Of a DNA stretch of 64,000 bases, positions 34,986-43,402 are shown piece by piece. Position 1 is the stretch's first letter. Every line of letters begins with the position of its first letter. The notes beneath the pieces are model-generated. The model worked only from the letters and a program-made list of their open reading frames with translations. It was not told the origin of the DNA and searched no databases. A program made the translations under genes and the position numbers. The DNA is from Rhizobium sp. LC145 (lineage in GTDB: Bacteria; Pseudomonadota; Alphaproteobacteria; Rhizobiales; Rhizobiaceae): positions 310,001 through 374,000 of the forward strand of contig NZ_LBHV01000001.1 of NCBI RefSeq assembly GCF_001005825.1, given 5' to 3'.

Positions 34986-35858
34986 ATGGCAAATGTGGCA
35001 TTCATCGGCCTCGGCGTAATGGGTTTCCCGATGGCCGGGCATTTGAGGGAAAAAGGCGGCCACGAGCTCACCGTCTACAACCGCACCGCCGCCAAGGCCG
35101 AAGCCTGGGCGAAGAAATACGGCGGCAAAACCGCGGCCACGCCCGCGGAAGCTGCGCGGGATGCCGAATTCGTCTTCACCTGCGTTGGCAATGACGACGA
35201 CCTGCGCTCCGTCACCACCGGTCCGGACGGCGCGCTTTCCGGCATGAAGGGCGGCGCAGTCCTCATCGACAACACCACCGCCAGCGCCGAAGTCGCACGG
35301 GAACTCTACGAGGCCACCAAGGCGAAAGGCGTGGAGTTCATCGACGCGCCGGTCTCCGGCGGACAAGCGGGCGCTGAAAACGGCGTGCTCACCGTCATGT
35401 GCGGCGGCGATGAGGCCGTCTTCGAAAAGGCGAAGCCGGTGATCTCCGCCTATGCCCGCATGGTCGGGCTCATGGGGCCTGCGGGCGCCGGCCAGCTCAC
35501 CAAGATGATCAACCAGATCTGCATCGCCGGCCTCGTGCAGGGTCTTGCCGAAGGTATCCATTTCGGCAAGCGCGCCGGCCTCGATATCGAAAAGGTCGTG
35601 GAAGTCATCTCCAAGGGTGCCGCCGGCTCCTGGCAGATGGAGAACCGCCACAAGACCATGAACGAAGGCAAATACGACTTCGGCTTTGCCGTCGACTGGA
35701 TGCGCAAGGATCTCGACATCGTCTTGGCCGAGGCTCGCCGCAACGGCGCCAAGCTGCCGGTAACGGCGCTGGTCGATCAGTTCTACGGCGACGTGCAGGC
35801 GCTCGGCGGCAATCGCTGGGACACGTCCTCCCTGCTCGCCCGGCTGGAGAAGAAGTGA
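34986..35858 (+). CDS. 3-hydroxyisobutyrate-dehydrogenase-like NAD(P) oxidoreductase
   Basis: A 290-residue beta-hydroxyacid dehydrogenase. The cofactor motif GLGVMGFPMAGHL is at residues 7-19, the NRT segment after strand 2 suggests NADP, the substrate motif DAPVSGGQAGAENG lies near 120-133, and the catalytic lysine in GQLTKMINQ near 172. The substrate could be 3-hydroxyisobutyrate, tartronate semialdehyde or a related acid. CGGAGGATC precedes the ATG; an upstream in-frame extension is not needed. Its stop overlaps the next start (GTGA). Confidence 0.93.
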   Translation: MANVAFIGLGVMGFPMAGHLREKGGHELTVYNRTAAKAEAWAKKYGGKTAATPAEAARDAEFVFTCVGNDDDLRSVTTGPDGALSGMKGGAVLIDNTTASAEVARELYEATKAKGVEFIDAPVSGGQAGAENGVLTVMCGGDEAVFEKAKPVISAYARMVGLMGPAGAGQLTKMINQICIAGLVQGLAEGIHFGKRAGLDIEKVVEVISKGAAGSWQMENRHKTMNEGKYDFGFAVDWMRKDLDIVLAEARRNGAKLPVTALVDQFYGDVQALGGNRWDTSSLLARLEKK

Positions 35859-36568
35859 TCGGTCCCTCCTCGGACACGCCGGAAATCGTCGCGCATCTCG
35901 AAGCGCTGCGCTCCGAGGAGAACGTCCGCGGCATGGCGCGTTTCGGCATCGCGACCGAAACGGCGCTCGGCATTTCCAATCCGCAATTGCAGAAGATCGC
36001 GCGTCTCATCAAGCGCGATCATCGCCGCGCGCTCGATCTTTGGCGCACCGGCATCCGCGAGGCGCGCATGCTGGCGCTCTATACCGCCGATCCGGCGGCG
36101 CTGACGCGGGACGAGGCCAAAGCGCTCGCGGAAGACTTCGGCTCCTGGGAAGTCGTCGATACGGCCGCCGATCTCTTCGTAAAAGCGCCGTTCTGGCAGG
36201 AGCTCATAGTCGAACTCGCGGCGGATTCCCGCGAATTCGTGCGCCGCACCGCCTTTGCGGTGATCGCCTCCGCGGCTGTCCACCGGCACAAGAAAACGGA
36301 CGAAGCCCTGCTGTCCTTCCTGCCGCTGATAGAAGCTCATGCAACAGACCCGCGCAATTTCGTGCGCAAGGCGGTCAACTGGGCGCTCCGCAATATCGGC
36401 AAGCGCAACCGCGCCTGCCATGGCCCCGCGCTCGCAGTTTCGGAAAGGCTCGCCGCCTCGACGGACAAGACCGCCCGCTGGATCGGCAAGGATGCGGTCA
36501 GGGAACTTTCCAGCGAAAAGATTCTGGAGCGGTTGAAGCTAAAAAATAGAGCGAGCAACGCTCTTTAG
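35855..36568 (+). CDS. DNA alkylation repair protein (AlkD-like, HEAT-repeat)
   Basis: A 237-residue all-helical protein of the AlkC/AlkD family that removes alkylated bases from DNA by a HEAT-repeat fold. Characteristic segments are MARFGIATETALGISNPQLQKIAR, EARMLALYTADP, DFGSWEVVDTAAD and FVRRTAFAVIASAAVHR. The start GTG overlaps the dehydrogenase stop by four bases, so the pair is translationally coupled although the functions are unrelated. After its stop the DNA becomes AT-rich. Confidence 0.87.
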   Translation: MIGPSSDTPEIVAHLEALRSEENVRGMARFGIATETALGISNPQLQKIARLIKRDHRRALDLWRTGIREARMLALYTADPAALTRDEAKALAEDFGSWEVVDTAADLFVKAPFWQELIVELAADSREFVRRTAFAVIASAAVHRHKKTDEALLSFLPLIEAHATDPRNFVRKAVNWALRNIGKRNRACHGPALAVSERLAASTDKTARWIGKDAVRELSSEKILERLKLKNRASNAL

Positions 36569-36938
36569 CGCCTGAATTTCCCATTTAACTCCGACGATTT
36601 AAAGCTGCAGTCAACAGCAGCCGTGATTCTATAGGAAAATTCAGATTCCGCATTTAACCCCCTCCTTGGCAAGGCAAGCTCCCACCAACTCTTCAGCAGC
36701 GACTATCGGAGTCGCGGAGTGTATTTTTAGGGGCCCGCTATGAGGAAAGACGTGTGCTTAATTGCTCTGAGGTTTCTCGCATCGTCTGCAGCAACGCTCT
36801 TAAATCGCAGCGCGTTTATCAAAACTCCAGGCGGACTTGAAATCCAAGCACCAACCGCGAGCGGGGTCGTTTTGATACTAAAAGAACTAGAAACAACTCA
36901 ATCTATGAGCCGGTCGATAATCAATTATCCTGAAAAGG
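36569..36938. other. AT-rich region without a confident gene
   Basis: About 370 bases of lower GC than the surroundings. Near 36575-36650 two imperfect inverted segments (CTGAATTTCCC and GGAAAATTCAG) face each other. A 75-codon + frame at 36740-36967 has AGGGG six bases before its ATG, but it runs into the convergent small gene and has no recognisable family. I leave it uncalled. Confidence 0.45.
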
Positions 36939-37148
36939 TTACCCAGCGGCGTGCACGCCGGGTTTAACCAAGAAACAGTGCGAATGGGCCACTTTCTCGC
37001 CATTGGCCCGTTCTTCCTTGAGCCCATCGCCTACCTCAGGATCGACATAGTAGGAAGAGACGCCCTGTTTCCGCGCTTCAGCGCTTTCATGGGTGCCGAT
37101 ATCCGCTATGACTTCCTTCTTCGACCGAATTATCTCTAGCATTCGCAT
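36939..37148 (-). CDS. Small hypothetical protein
   Basis: A 69-residue soluble protein I do not recognise. It is charged and protein-like (IIRSKKEVIADIGTHESAEA, then GVSSYYVDPEVGDGLKEE). AGAGGTG lies about five bases before the ATG at 37148; a GTG six bases further upstream falls inside that SD. A perfect 14-bp palindrome (CGGCGTGCACGCCG, 36947-36960) lies in its last codons. It sits in an AT-rich patch upstream of the lrp gene and is probably accessory. Confidence 0.5.
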   Translation of the reverse strand: MRMLEIIRSKKEVIADIGTHESAEARKQGVSSYYVDPEVGDGLKEERANGEKVAHSHCFLVKPGVHAAG

Positions 37149-37203
37149 GAACACCTCTTCTCGGAAGCAGTATAGCGGATAGCTGGAGGAAATCCACGCC
37201 CGC

Positions 37204-37692
37204 CTATTCCTCGCCGGATTTCTGGTTGTCGAGCAGCATATAGTCGAGCGGCAATTCCGTCGTGTACTTGATCTGCTCCATGGCGAACACGGAGGAAACG
37301 TCGCGGATTTCGATCCTGGCGATCAGCCGCTTGTAGAAGGCGTCATAGGCGGCGATATCCGGCACCACCACGCGCAGCAGATAATCCACGTCGCCGCTCA
37401 TGCGGTAGAATTCTACCACTTCCGGGAAATCCACCACCACTTCGGAAAAGCGCTTCAGCCATTCGATCGAGTGGCTCGCGGTGCGGATCGAGACGAAGAC
37501 CGTGACCTTGGTATTGACCTTGACGGGATCGAGCAGCGCCACGCGGCGGCGGATCACGCCGTCCTCCTCCATCTTCTGGATGCGCCGCCAGCAAGGCGTG
37601 GTCGAGAGCCCGACCTTCTTCGCAAGGTCGGCGACGGCGAGCGTGGAATCTTCCTGCAGAATGCGCAGGATCTTACGGTCAAGACGGTCCAT
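37204..37692 (-). CDS. Lrp/AsnC family transcriptional regulator
   Basis: A 162-residue feast/famine regulator. The N-terminal HTH is at residues 4-60 (LDRKILRILQEDSTLAVADLAKKVGLSTTPCWRRI), followed by the ligand-binding RAM domain to about 150. It is expected to bind an amino acid and DNA as an octamer. GAGGGA lies eight bases before the ATG. The uracil-DNA-glycosylase-like gene is 36 bases upstream on the same strand, so read-through is possible. Its target is unknown. Confidence 0.93.
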   Translation of the reverse strand: MDRLDRKILRILQEDSTLAVADLAKKVGLSTTPCWRRIQKMEEDGVIRRRVALLDPVKVNTKVTVFVSIRTASHSIEWLKRFSEVVVDFPEVVEFYRMSGDVDYLLRVVVPDIAAYDAFYKRLIARIEIRDVSSVFAMEQIKYTTELPLDYMLLDNQKSGEE

Positions 37693-37728
37693 TCAAAGTT
37701 CCCTCGAAATGATTTTCCTCTATATAGC

Positions 37729-38418
37729 CTATTTGGCGGAGGTTAACCGAAAATTGTTTCCCCGAATGAGACTTTCCACATGCTGCTGCAGTACAGGCAG
37801 CACCTCTTCCTCGAACCATGGATTGCGCTTCAACCAGCCGGTGTTGCGCCAGCTCGGATGCGGCAGCGGCAGCACGCGCGGCTCCTGATTGGCGAAGAAA
37901 TATTCGCGCCAGTTCCGCACCGTCTCGGTCATACCCTTCTTGCGGCGCGGTCCGAGATGCCAGGCCTGCGCATACTGGCCGATCGCCAGCACCAGCTCGA
38001 CCTGCGGCATGGCGGCCAGCGCCCGCGCCCGCCACAGCGGCGCGCATTCCTTGCGCGGCGGCAGATCGGAGCCCTTGTCGTCGTAACCGGGAAAGCAGAA
38101 GCCCATCGGCACGATGGCGAAGAGGTCCGGATCGTAGAACTCCTCGCGCGTTATGCCCATCCACGCGCGCAGGCGGTTGCCGGAGGCATCGTTGAAGGGG
38201 AGCCCGCTCTCATGCACCTTGAGGCCCGGTGCCTGCCCCGCGATCAGCACGCGCGCCGTTTTCGAAAGAACAGAGACGGGGCGCGGCTCATGCGGCAGGC
38301 GATCCGCCTCGCCCCGGCGGGGCATATCGCGACAGATGCGACAGGCCGCGATTTCTTTACGTAGCAGCGCGACCTGCTTTTCCGCTTCCTTCACCAATCC
38401 CTGCATCTTATCGGTCAT
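37729..38418 (-). CDS. Uracil-DNA glycosylase family protein
   Basis: A 229-residue protein of the uracil-DNA-glycosylase superfamily. It shows four-cysteine-type family features only partly (CRICRDMP near residue 27). Motif A is seen as AGQAPG near 60, LPFNDASGNRLRAWMGI follows, and motif B is LPLPHPSWRNT near 181-191. The catalytic residue differs from classical family-4 enzymes, so base specificity is open. The ATG at 38418 overlaps the stop of the upstream thermonuclease-like gene by four bases, which decides this start and implies coupling. Confidence 0.85.
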   Translation of the reverse strand: MTDKMQGLVKEAEKQVALLRKEIAACRICRDMPRRGEADRLPHEPRPVSVLSKTARVLIAGQAPGLKVHESGLPFNDASGNRLRAWMGITREEFYDPDLFAIVPMGFCFPGYDDKGSDLPPRKECAPLWRARALAAMPQVELVLAIGQYAQAWHLGPRRKKGMTETVRNWREYFFANQEPRVLPLPHPSWRNTGWLKRNPWFEEEVLPVLQQHVESLIRGNNFRLTSAK

Positions 38419-38999
38419 TCTGCGAACATTCCGCCGAGCCAACCTCTCAATCGCGCCCACAAATCCCCGAAAGCGTCTCCGTCATCCGGTTCCTCCATCA
38501 TGCCGCGCATCCGGCGCCATTGGCGCGGGCGGTCGAATTCACCTGCCCAGATCCCCGTCTCCTCGCGCTGCGCGGCGTCCTCCTCGTCGATATAATCACT
38601 GCCCGAGGCCACCGCCATTCCCATGCGGACCAGCCTTGCATTGATGTCGGTATCGCCCGCCTGGCAGCGCACGAGAATGCGTTGATACTGATCGCGCGCA
38701 AAACCGTAACACTCGGCGGAAGCGGCGGAAATGAGGCCGGCGAGCGCCCGTCTCGCCTCCCTGCCGCAGTTCCAGGAGCCCTTGGGCGATCCGCAAACCT
38801 GGTCGAATTCCGGCGCGTCGAGGCCCTCCAGCCGCAGCCGCTCCACCCCGGCGGAAAGCGTGTCGCGGTCAAGCGCGCGATAGGGTCCGGGTATCGGAGG
38901 ATCGGTGTTCCGGTCGAGCTTGGCGACGATCAGCAGGGCCAGCACGACAAAGCAGATGAACAGGAGACCGTCCCGAAGGGTCCGGAAAATTCGCGTCAC
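38415..38999 (-). CDS. Thermonuclease-like (SNase fold) protein, membrane-anchored
   Basis: A 194-residue protein with an N-terminal membrane helix (about residues 11-27) and an SNase-like domain. Features are the strand VERLRLEGLDAPEF with the acidic pair, CGREARRALAGLI and RILVRCQAGDTDINARLVRMGMAVA. The second part matches the usual end of the barrel. It would act in the periplasm. It is translationally coupled to the glycosylase-like gene. Classical catalytic arginines are only partly recognisable, so nuclease activity is not certain. Confidence 0.8.
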   Translation of the reverse strand: MTRIFRTLRDGLLFICFVVLALLIVAKLDRNTDPPIPGPYRALDRDTLSAGVERLRLEGLDAPEFDQVCGSPKGSWNCGREARRALAGLISAASAECYGFARDQYQRILVRCQAGDTDINARLVRMGMAVASGSDYIDEEDAAQREETGIWAGEFDRPRQWRRMRGMMEEPDDGDAFGDLWARLRGWLGGMFAE

Positions 39000-39120
39000 G
39001 ATCCTGCCTCATATGGAAACAGAAGCTTCAGAAAAATGGCAAACAAATCCTTGCCTAGCAGTATCTTCTTAAGATTTCACCGCTAATCTCCCGCCATCCG
39101 GAACTCAACTTCCTGTGGCA

Positions 39121-40656
39121 ATGAGTAGCGGCGTCAGTACCTCGACCGACAAGATCATCGTTGACCGATCGCGCGGCCACCGCAACAAGGCCGTCTCGAA
39201 AGCCGTCCGCGCGACCCGCGAACGCCTCCAGTCGAGCGCCAACGGCAACCAGGCCTTCGACCGCGACATGCTGGCAATGCATGTCAGGGCCATTCTCCAG
39301 GGAGCGCTCATCATGCCGCTCCTGGTGGCGCTCGTCACGGGCATCGGCATCTATATAAGTCCCGGCACGGACCTCATCGGATGGGCCCTGCTCGTTCTCT
39401 GCATCCATGCGCTCCACGTGCTGCTCGCGCGCCGGGCAAGCCGCAAGGAGCTTGGCGCAAACGACACGCCCAAATGGCGGATGCGGTTCCTGCTGGCGCA
39501 GGTGGTGATCGGCTGCGGCTGGGCGGTGTTCGCGCTTAGGGATTGCAGCGCCTGCGGCGGAGACGGCTTCTACTTCTACAAGGGCGCGGTGCTGCTCGTC
39601 GCCATCTCCATCATGGCCATGGGCGGCTTCATGCTGCGCCAGGGCGTCCTCTTCGGCTTCCTGCCGGTGATTGCGGCGCTTATGGTGCAGGCTGCATTTT
39701 CCCGCAATCCGCTCGATATCGGCATGACCGCGATCTGTGCGACGGCGGGCGTCTTCTTCCACTACATCGCCGATCGTCTTTACCGGAACAGCCTGACGCT
39801 GATGTCCTACCAGTCGGAAAAGGACAATCTCATCGCGGAGCTGGAAGTCGCCAAGTCGATGTCCGACGAGGCCCGCCGGCGCGCCGAGGAGGCCAATCTG
39901 GCCAAGTCCCGCTTCCTGGCCTCCATGTCGCATGAGCTGCGCACGCCGCTCAACGCCATTCTCGGCTTTTCCGAGGTCATGAACTCGGAGGTCCTGGGGC
40001 CACTCGCAAACCCCACCTACAAGGAATATGCCGGCGACATCCATCGCTCCGGCCAGCATCTCCTGAACCTCATCAACGAGATCCTCGATCTCTCGCGCAT
40101 CGAGGCGGGGCGCTACGATCTCAGCGAAGAGGCGCTGTCGCTTCTGGAAATCGCCGAGGACTGCATCGGCATGGTCCAGCTTCGCGCGCGCGGCAAGGAC
40201 ATCACCATTCACGCGCAGTTCGAGCCGCAGCTTCCGCAGGTATGGGTGGACGAAAAGGCCATGCGGCAGGTCCTTCTCAATCTCCTGTCGAACGCGGTGA
40301 AGTTTACCTCCCAGGGCGGCGAGATCACCGTCAAGGTCGGCTGGACCGCGGGCGGCGGACAATACGTCTCGATCAGGGATAATGGCCCCGGCATTCCGGA
40401 GGAGGAAATCCCGGTCGTGCTCTCGGCTTTCGGCCAGGGGTCGATCGCCATCAAGAGCGCCGAACAGGGCACCGGCCTCGGCCTGCCGATCGTGCAGGCG
40501 ATCCTCGCCAAGCATGACGGCCATTTCGTCCTGCGCTCCAAGCTCCGGGAAGGCACCGAAGCCATCGCCATCCTGCCTCCCACCCGCGTGCTGCAGACGC
40601 TGCCCGCCGTCAGCGACGCACCTGCGATCGAACGCCGCCGCAAGAGCTTCGCGTAA
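39121..40656 (+). CDS. Sensor histidine kinase
   Basis: A 511-residue membrane histidine kinase. About five hydrophobic helices lie between residues 58 and 225, then a short coiled coil. The dimerisation/phosphoacceptor domain has the H-box FLASMSHELRTPLNAILGFSEVM near 263-285. The ATPase domain has N box RQVLLNLLSNAVKFT, G1 DNGPGIPEEE and G2 GTGLGLPIVQ. The H-box and core resemble the PleC/PdhS-type kinases of alphaproteobacteria. No response regulator gene is adjacent, so it is an orphan. An in-frame GTG six bases upstream is possible; neither start has a strong SD. Confidence 0.92.
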   Translation: MSSGVSTSTDKIIVDRSRGHRNKAVSKAVRATRERLQSSANGNQAFDRDMLAMHVRAILQGALIMPLLVALVTGIGIYISPGTDLIGWALLVLCIHALHVLLARRASRKELGANDTPKWRMRFLLAQVVIGCGWAVFALRDCSACGGDGFYFYKGAVLLVAISIMAMGGFMLRQGVLFGFLPVIAALMVQAAFSRNPLDIGMTAICATAGVFFHYIADRLYRNSLTLMSYQSEKDNLIAELEVAKSMSDEARRRAEEANLAKSRFLASMSHELRTPLNAILGFSEVMNSEVLGPLANPTYKEYAGDIHRSGQHLLNLINEILDLSRIEAGRYDLSEEALSLLEIAEDCIGMVQLRARGKDITIHAQFEPQLPQVWVDEKAMRQVLLNLLSNAVKFTSQGGEITVKVGWTAGGGQYVSIRDNGPGIPEEEIPVVLSAFGQGSIAIKSAEQGTGLGLPIVQAILAKHDGHFVLRSKLREGTEAIAILPPTRVLQTLPAVSDAPAIERRRKSFA

Positions 40657-40702
40657 GTCCGGCTCACTTCCCTACAAAGCGCGTTTCGGGCATACTGAGC
40701 GC

Positions 40703-40930
40703 ATGACCAAATTGCTCGACAAGGCCATCGAGGCAGCCAAGGCCCTGCCGCCGGAAATGCAGGATGACATCGCCCGCGTTGTCCTTACGCTCGCGGGCAA
40801 TGACGAACCTGTCTATGAGCTCACTCCCGAGGAAGAGGCATCCTTTGCCAAATCCCGTGCTCAAGCCGCCCGCCGCGAGTTCGCGACTGAAGAGCAAGTT
40901 GAAGCTGTGTGGACGAAATACCGCTCGTGA
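40703..40930 (+). CDS. Type II antitoxin
   Basis: A 75-residue acidic protein (LTPEEEASFAKSRAQAARREFATEEQVEAVWTKYRS at the C-terminus). It matches the short antitoxins that precede ParE/RelE toxins in rhizobia. The C-terminal half is expected to wrap the toxin; the N-terminal half (LLDKAIEAAKALPPEMQDDIA) is helical. The stop overlaps the toxin start by four bases (GTGA). Confidence 0.8.
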   Translation: MTKLLDKAIEAAKALPPEMQDDIARVVLTLAGNDEPVYELTPEEEASFAKSRAQAARREFATEEQVEAVWTKYRS

Positions 40931-41232
40931 AAATTCGCTACACGCCGGAGGCCCTGATCGAGCTTGATGACGTACTCGCCGGGATTGCGGAACATTCCCC
41001 GCAAGGTGCCGGCCGCATCAGCAATCGGATAGAAGCCGTCGTCAAGCTTCTATCCGAACATCCATATAGCGGTCAGCCGGCAAGCTCGAAACCGATGCGC
41101 AGAATAGTCGCGTCACCATATCCCTACATAATCTTCTACGAACCGGGTGACGGCGAAGTCGTCATTATCGGGATAAGGCATGCTGCTAGGGATCCTTCCT
41201 CGATGCCGGATACTCAAACTCGCCTCGACTGA
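40927..41232 (+). CDS. RelE/ParE family toxin
   Basis: A 101-residue toxin of the ParE/RelE fold. The N-terminal IRYTPEALIELDDVLAGIAEHSPQGA helices, the MRRIVASPYPYIIFYEP strand and the end GIRHAARDP are typical ParE features. ParE members poison DNA gyrase and RelE members cut mRNA on ribosomes; the sequence favours ParE. The start is GTG at 40927, overlapping the antitoxin stop. Confidence 0.88.
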   Translation: MKIRYTPEALIELDDVLAGIAEHSPQGAGRISNRIEAVVKLLSEHPYSGQPASSKPMRRIVASPYPYIIFYEPGDGEVVIIGIRHAARDPSSMPDTQTRLD

Positions 41233-41250
41233 ATTGACGCATCCGCCTGC

Positions 41251-42267
41251 TCACCCCTTGTTGCTCACGCCAGCCTGTTCGAACGTCGCCATGCCCGAAT
41301 GGCAGGCGGCGGCGGCCTTGACGATGCCGGCCGCGAGTGCTGCGCCCGTCCCCTCGCCGAGCCGCATGCCGAGCGCCAGAAGCGGCGTCTTGCCGAGTTT
41401 CTCGATGGCGTGCAGATGGCCCGGCTCCCCGGAGACATGGCCGATCAGGCAGTGGTCGATGGCAGCCGGGTTGGCGGCCTTCAGGATCGAGGCCGCCGCC
41501 GTCACCACATAGCCGTCGAGCAGGACGGGGATCTTCTCCATGCGCGCCGCGAGGATGGCGCCGGCGATCGCCGCGATCTCACGGCCGCCCAAGCGCCGCA
41601 GCACCTCCAGCGGGTCGGAAAGGTGGTCCTTGTGGAACTCCACCGCCGCCTTCACCGCCGCGATCTTGCGCTCCAGAAGCTCGCCGTGCGAGCCGGTGCC
41701 CGGCCCCACCCAGTCCTCCGCCTCGCCGCCGTAAAGCGCTAGGTTGATCGCCGCCGCGACCGTCGTATTGCCGATCCCCATCTCGCCGATGCAGAGAAGA
41801 TCGGTGCCGCCGGCGATCGCCTCCATGCCGAAGGCCATGGTCGCCGCGCAGTCGCGCTCGGAAAGCGCCGCCTCGCTGGTAATGTCGCCAGTCGGATAGT
41901 CGAGCGCCAGGTCGAAGATCTTCAGGCCGAGATCATGGGTCACGCAGATCTGGTTGATCGCCGCTCCGCCGGCCGCGAAATTCTCCACCATCTGCTGGGT
42001 CACCGAGGACGGATAGGGCGTGATGCCGTGCTTCGTCACGCCGTGATTGCCCGCGAAGATCGCCACCAGCGGCCGGGTGACGGCCGGCGACCTGCCGCTC
42101 CAGGCGGCAAGCCAATAGGCGATCTCTTCCAGCCGGCCGAGCGAACCCGGCGGCTTGGTGAGTTGACCGTCCCTCTCGCGCGCCGCCACCAGCGCCCGCG
42201 CATCCGGGCCCGGCAGGTTCTGGATCAGGTGACGGAAATCATCGAAAGGCAGGCCGCTCACGCTCAT
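41251..42267 (-). CDS. cobT: Nicotinate-nucleotide:dimethylbenzimidazole phosphoribosyltransferase
   Basis: Makes alpha-ribazole 5'-phosphate for the lower loop of cobalamin (called CobU in the aerobic pathway literature). The 338-residue protein has the family motifs TKPPGSLGRLE near residue 37, FAGNHGV near 70, GEMGIGNTT near 160-168 and the catalytic glutamate in GEGTGAAL near 310. It is divergent from cobS, which performs the following step. No cobalamin riboswitch was found in the 96-base gap. Confidence 0.96.
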   Translation of the reverse strand: MSVSGLPFDDFRHLIQNLPGPDARALVAARERDGQLTKPPGSLGRLEEIAYWLAAWSGRSPAVTRPLVAIFAGNHGVTKHGITPYPSSVTQQMVENFAAGGAAINQICVTHDLGLKIFDLALDYPTGDITSEAALSERDCAATMAFGMEAIAGGTDLLCIGEMGIGNTTVAAAINLALYGGEAEDWVGPGTGSHGELLERKIAAVKAAVEFHKDHLSDPLEVLRRLGGREIAAIAGAILAARMEKIPVLLDGYVVTAAASILKAANPAAIDHCLIGHVSGEPGHLHAIEKLGKTPLLALGMRLGEGTGAALAAGIVKAAAACHSGMATFEQAGVSNKG

Positions 42268-42363
42268 TCAAATGTCTCTCTCGGCTTGGCCGGGCAGCTT
42301 GTGTTTGCCGGCAAATCAGGATTTTGTTGCGTCGTTCATAATCGGGCAAGCACGGAGGGACAA

Positions 42364-43149
42364 CTGCCAAACGCGACGGATTTCATCGATGACCTCGCCC
42401 GTTCGGTCGGCTTCCTCAGCCGCCTGCCCGTGCCGGACCGCTTTTTCCAGGGCCATGACGGTTCGATGGCGCGGGCCGTGCGCGCCTTTCCCGCGGCCGG
42501 TCTCCTGCTGGGGCTGGGTCCGGCGCTTGTCCTGTACCTGCTGCTGCGCTCGGACGCCGATCCGCTGCTGGCCGCGCTGATCGCGCTTGGCCTCATGACG
42601 CTCCTGACCGGCGCACTGCACGAGGATGGGCTTGCCGATGCCGCCGACGGGCTCGGCGGCGGACGTGATGCGGAGCACGCGCTGACGATCATGAAGGATA
42701 GCCGCACCGGCAGCTATGGCGTGGTGGCGCTCATCCTCTCCTTCGGATTGCGCGCCGCAGCGCTCGCCTCGCTCGGCCGGAGCGAGGAAGCGTGCGCCGG
42801 CGCTCTGGCGCTGCTTGCCGCCGCCGCCCTCAGCCGCGCCGTCATGGTTGGCCATTGGAGCGCCTTGCCCTCTGCCCGCGCCGCAGGCGTTGCCGCGTCC
42901 GCCGGAATGCCTGACGTATCCATCCGCAATGTCGCGCTCGCCATCGGCGCTGCCCTCGCCATCGTCGTTCTGCTGCCCGCTTTCGGCTTTTCCGAAATTC
43001 TCACCGCCCTGGTCGTCGCCGGCCTCGCCGGTTTCGGCTTCACCCGTTTCGTCGCCCGCAAGCTCGGCGGCCATACCGGCGATACGATCGGCGCGACGCA
43101 GCAGATCGCCGAGATCGCGACGCTTGCAGCCCTTGCTCTTGCGGCATGA
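42364..43149 (+). CDS. cobS: Adenosylcobinamide-GDP ribazoletransferase
   Basis: An inner-membrane enzyme (also CobV) that joins adenosylcobinamide-GDP and alpha-ribazole to form cobalamin. The protein has about six hydrophobic segments. Family motifs are FLSRLPVP near residue 17, AVRAFPAAGLLLG, GALHEDGLADAADGLGGGRDAEHAL with the metal-binding acidic residues, and MKDSRTGSYG. A GGAGG SD precedes a CTG at 42364 that would give a 261-residue protein of the normal length. No ATG, GTG or TTG lies in frame at that point. The nearest conventional start is GTG at 42301, adding 21 residues without family character. The true start is therefore uncertain. Confidence 0.9.
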   Translation: MPNATDFIDDLARSVGFLSRLPVPDRFFQGHDGSMARAVRAFPAAGLLLGLGPALVLYLLLRSDADPLLAALIALGLMTLLTGALHEDGLADAADGLGGGRDAEHALTIMKDSRTGSYGVVALILSFGLRAAALASLGRSEEACAGALALLAAAALSRAVMVGHWSALPSARAAGVAASAGMPDVSIRNVALAIGAALAIVVLLPAFGFSEILTALVVAGLAGFGFTRFVARKLGGHTGDTIGATQQIAEIATLAALALAA

Positions 43150-43168
43150 AACCACGATATATTTCAAC

Positions 43169-43402
43169 ATGATTTCGCCCTGCATCCTCGTCTGCTCCAT
43201 CGATGACAAGACCGGCTACTGCTTCGGCTGCGGCCGCACGCGCGACGAGATCGCAAGCTGGATGGATTACACGGATGAGAAGCGGCGCGAACTCATGGCG
43301 CTGCTTCCGGCACGGCTCGAAACCGTGGAACGGCGGCCGCGCCGCGAAACGCGCCGCCGACGGCTAGCCCGAGGGCTGACAAAGGAGCGCGACAGCGTAT
43401 GA
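43169..43402 (+). CDS. DUF1289 small protein
   Basis: A 77-residue protein of the DUF1289 family, seen in SPCILVCSIDDKTGYCFGCGRT, whose four cysteines probably bind a metal ion, and the following DEIASWMDYTDEKRRELMALLP. The tail is very rich in arginine. Its function is unknown. It starts 19 bases after cobS and overlaps the protease gene by four bases, so all three may form one operon. Confidence 0.88.
   Translation: MISPCILVCSIDDKTGYCFGCGRTRDEIASWMDYTDEKRRELMALLPARLETVERRPRRETRRRRLARGLTKERDSV

Noticed and set aside
36740-36967. A 75-codon + frame in the AT-rich gap
   Set aside because: It overlaps the end of the convergent 69-residue gene and lacks any family character, although an AGGGG is near its ATG.
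42268-42363. Cobalamin riboswitch between cobT and cobS
   Set aside because: The gap is only 96 bases and has no B12-box-like GCCACTG; too short for the aptamer.
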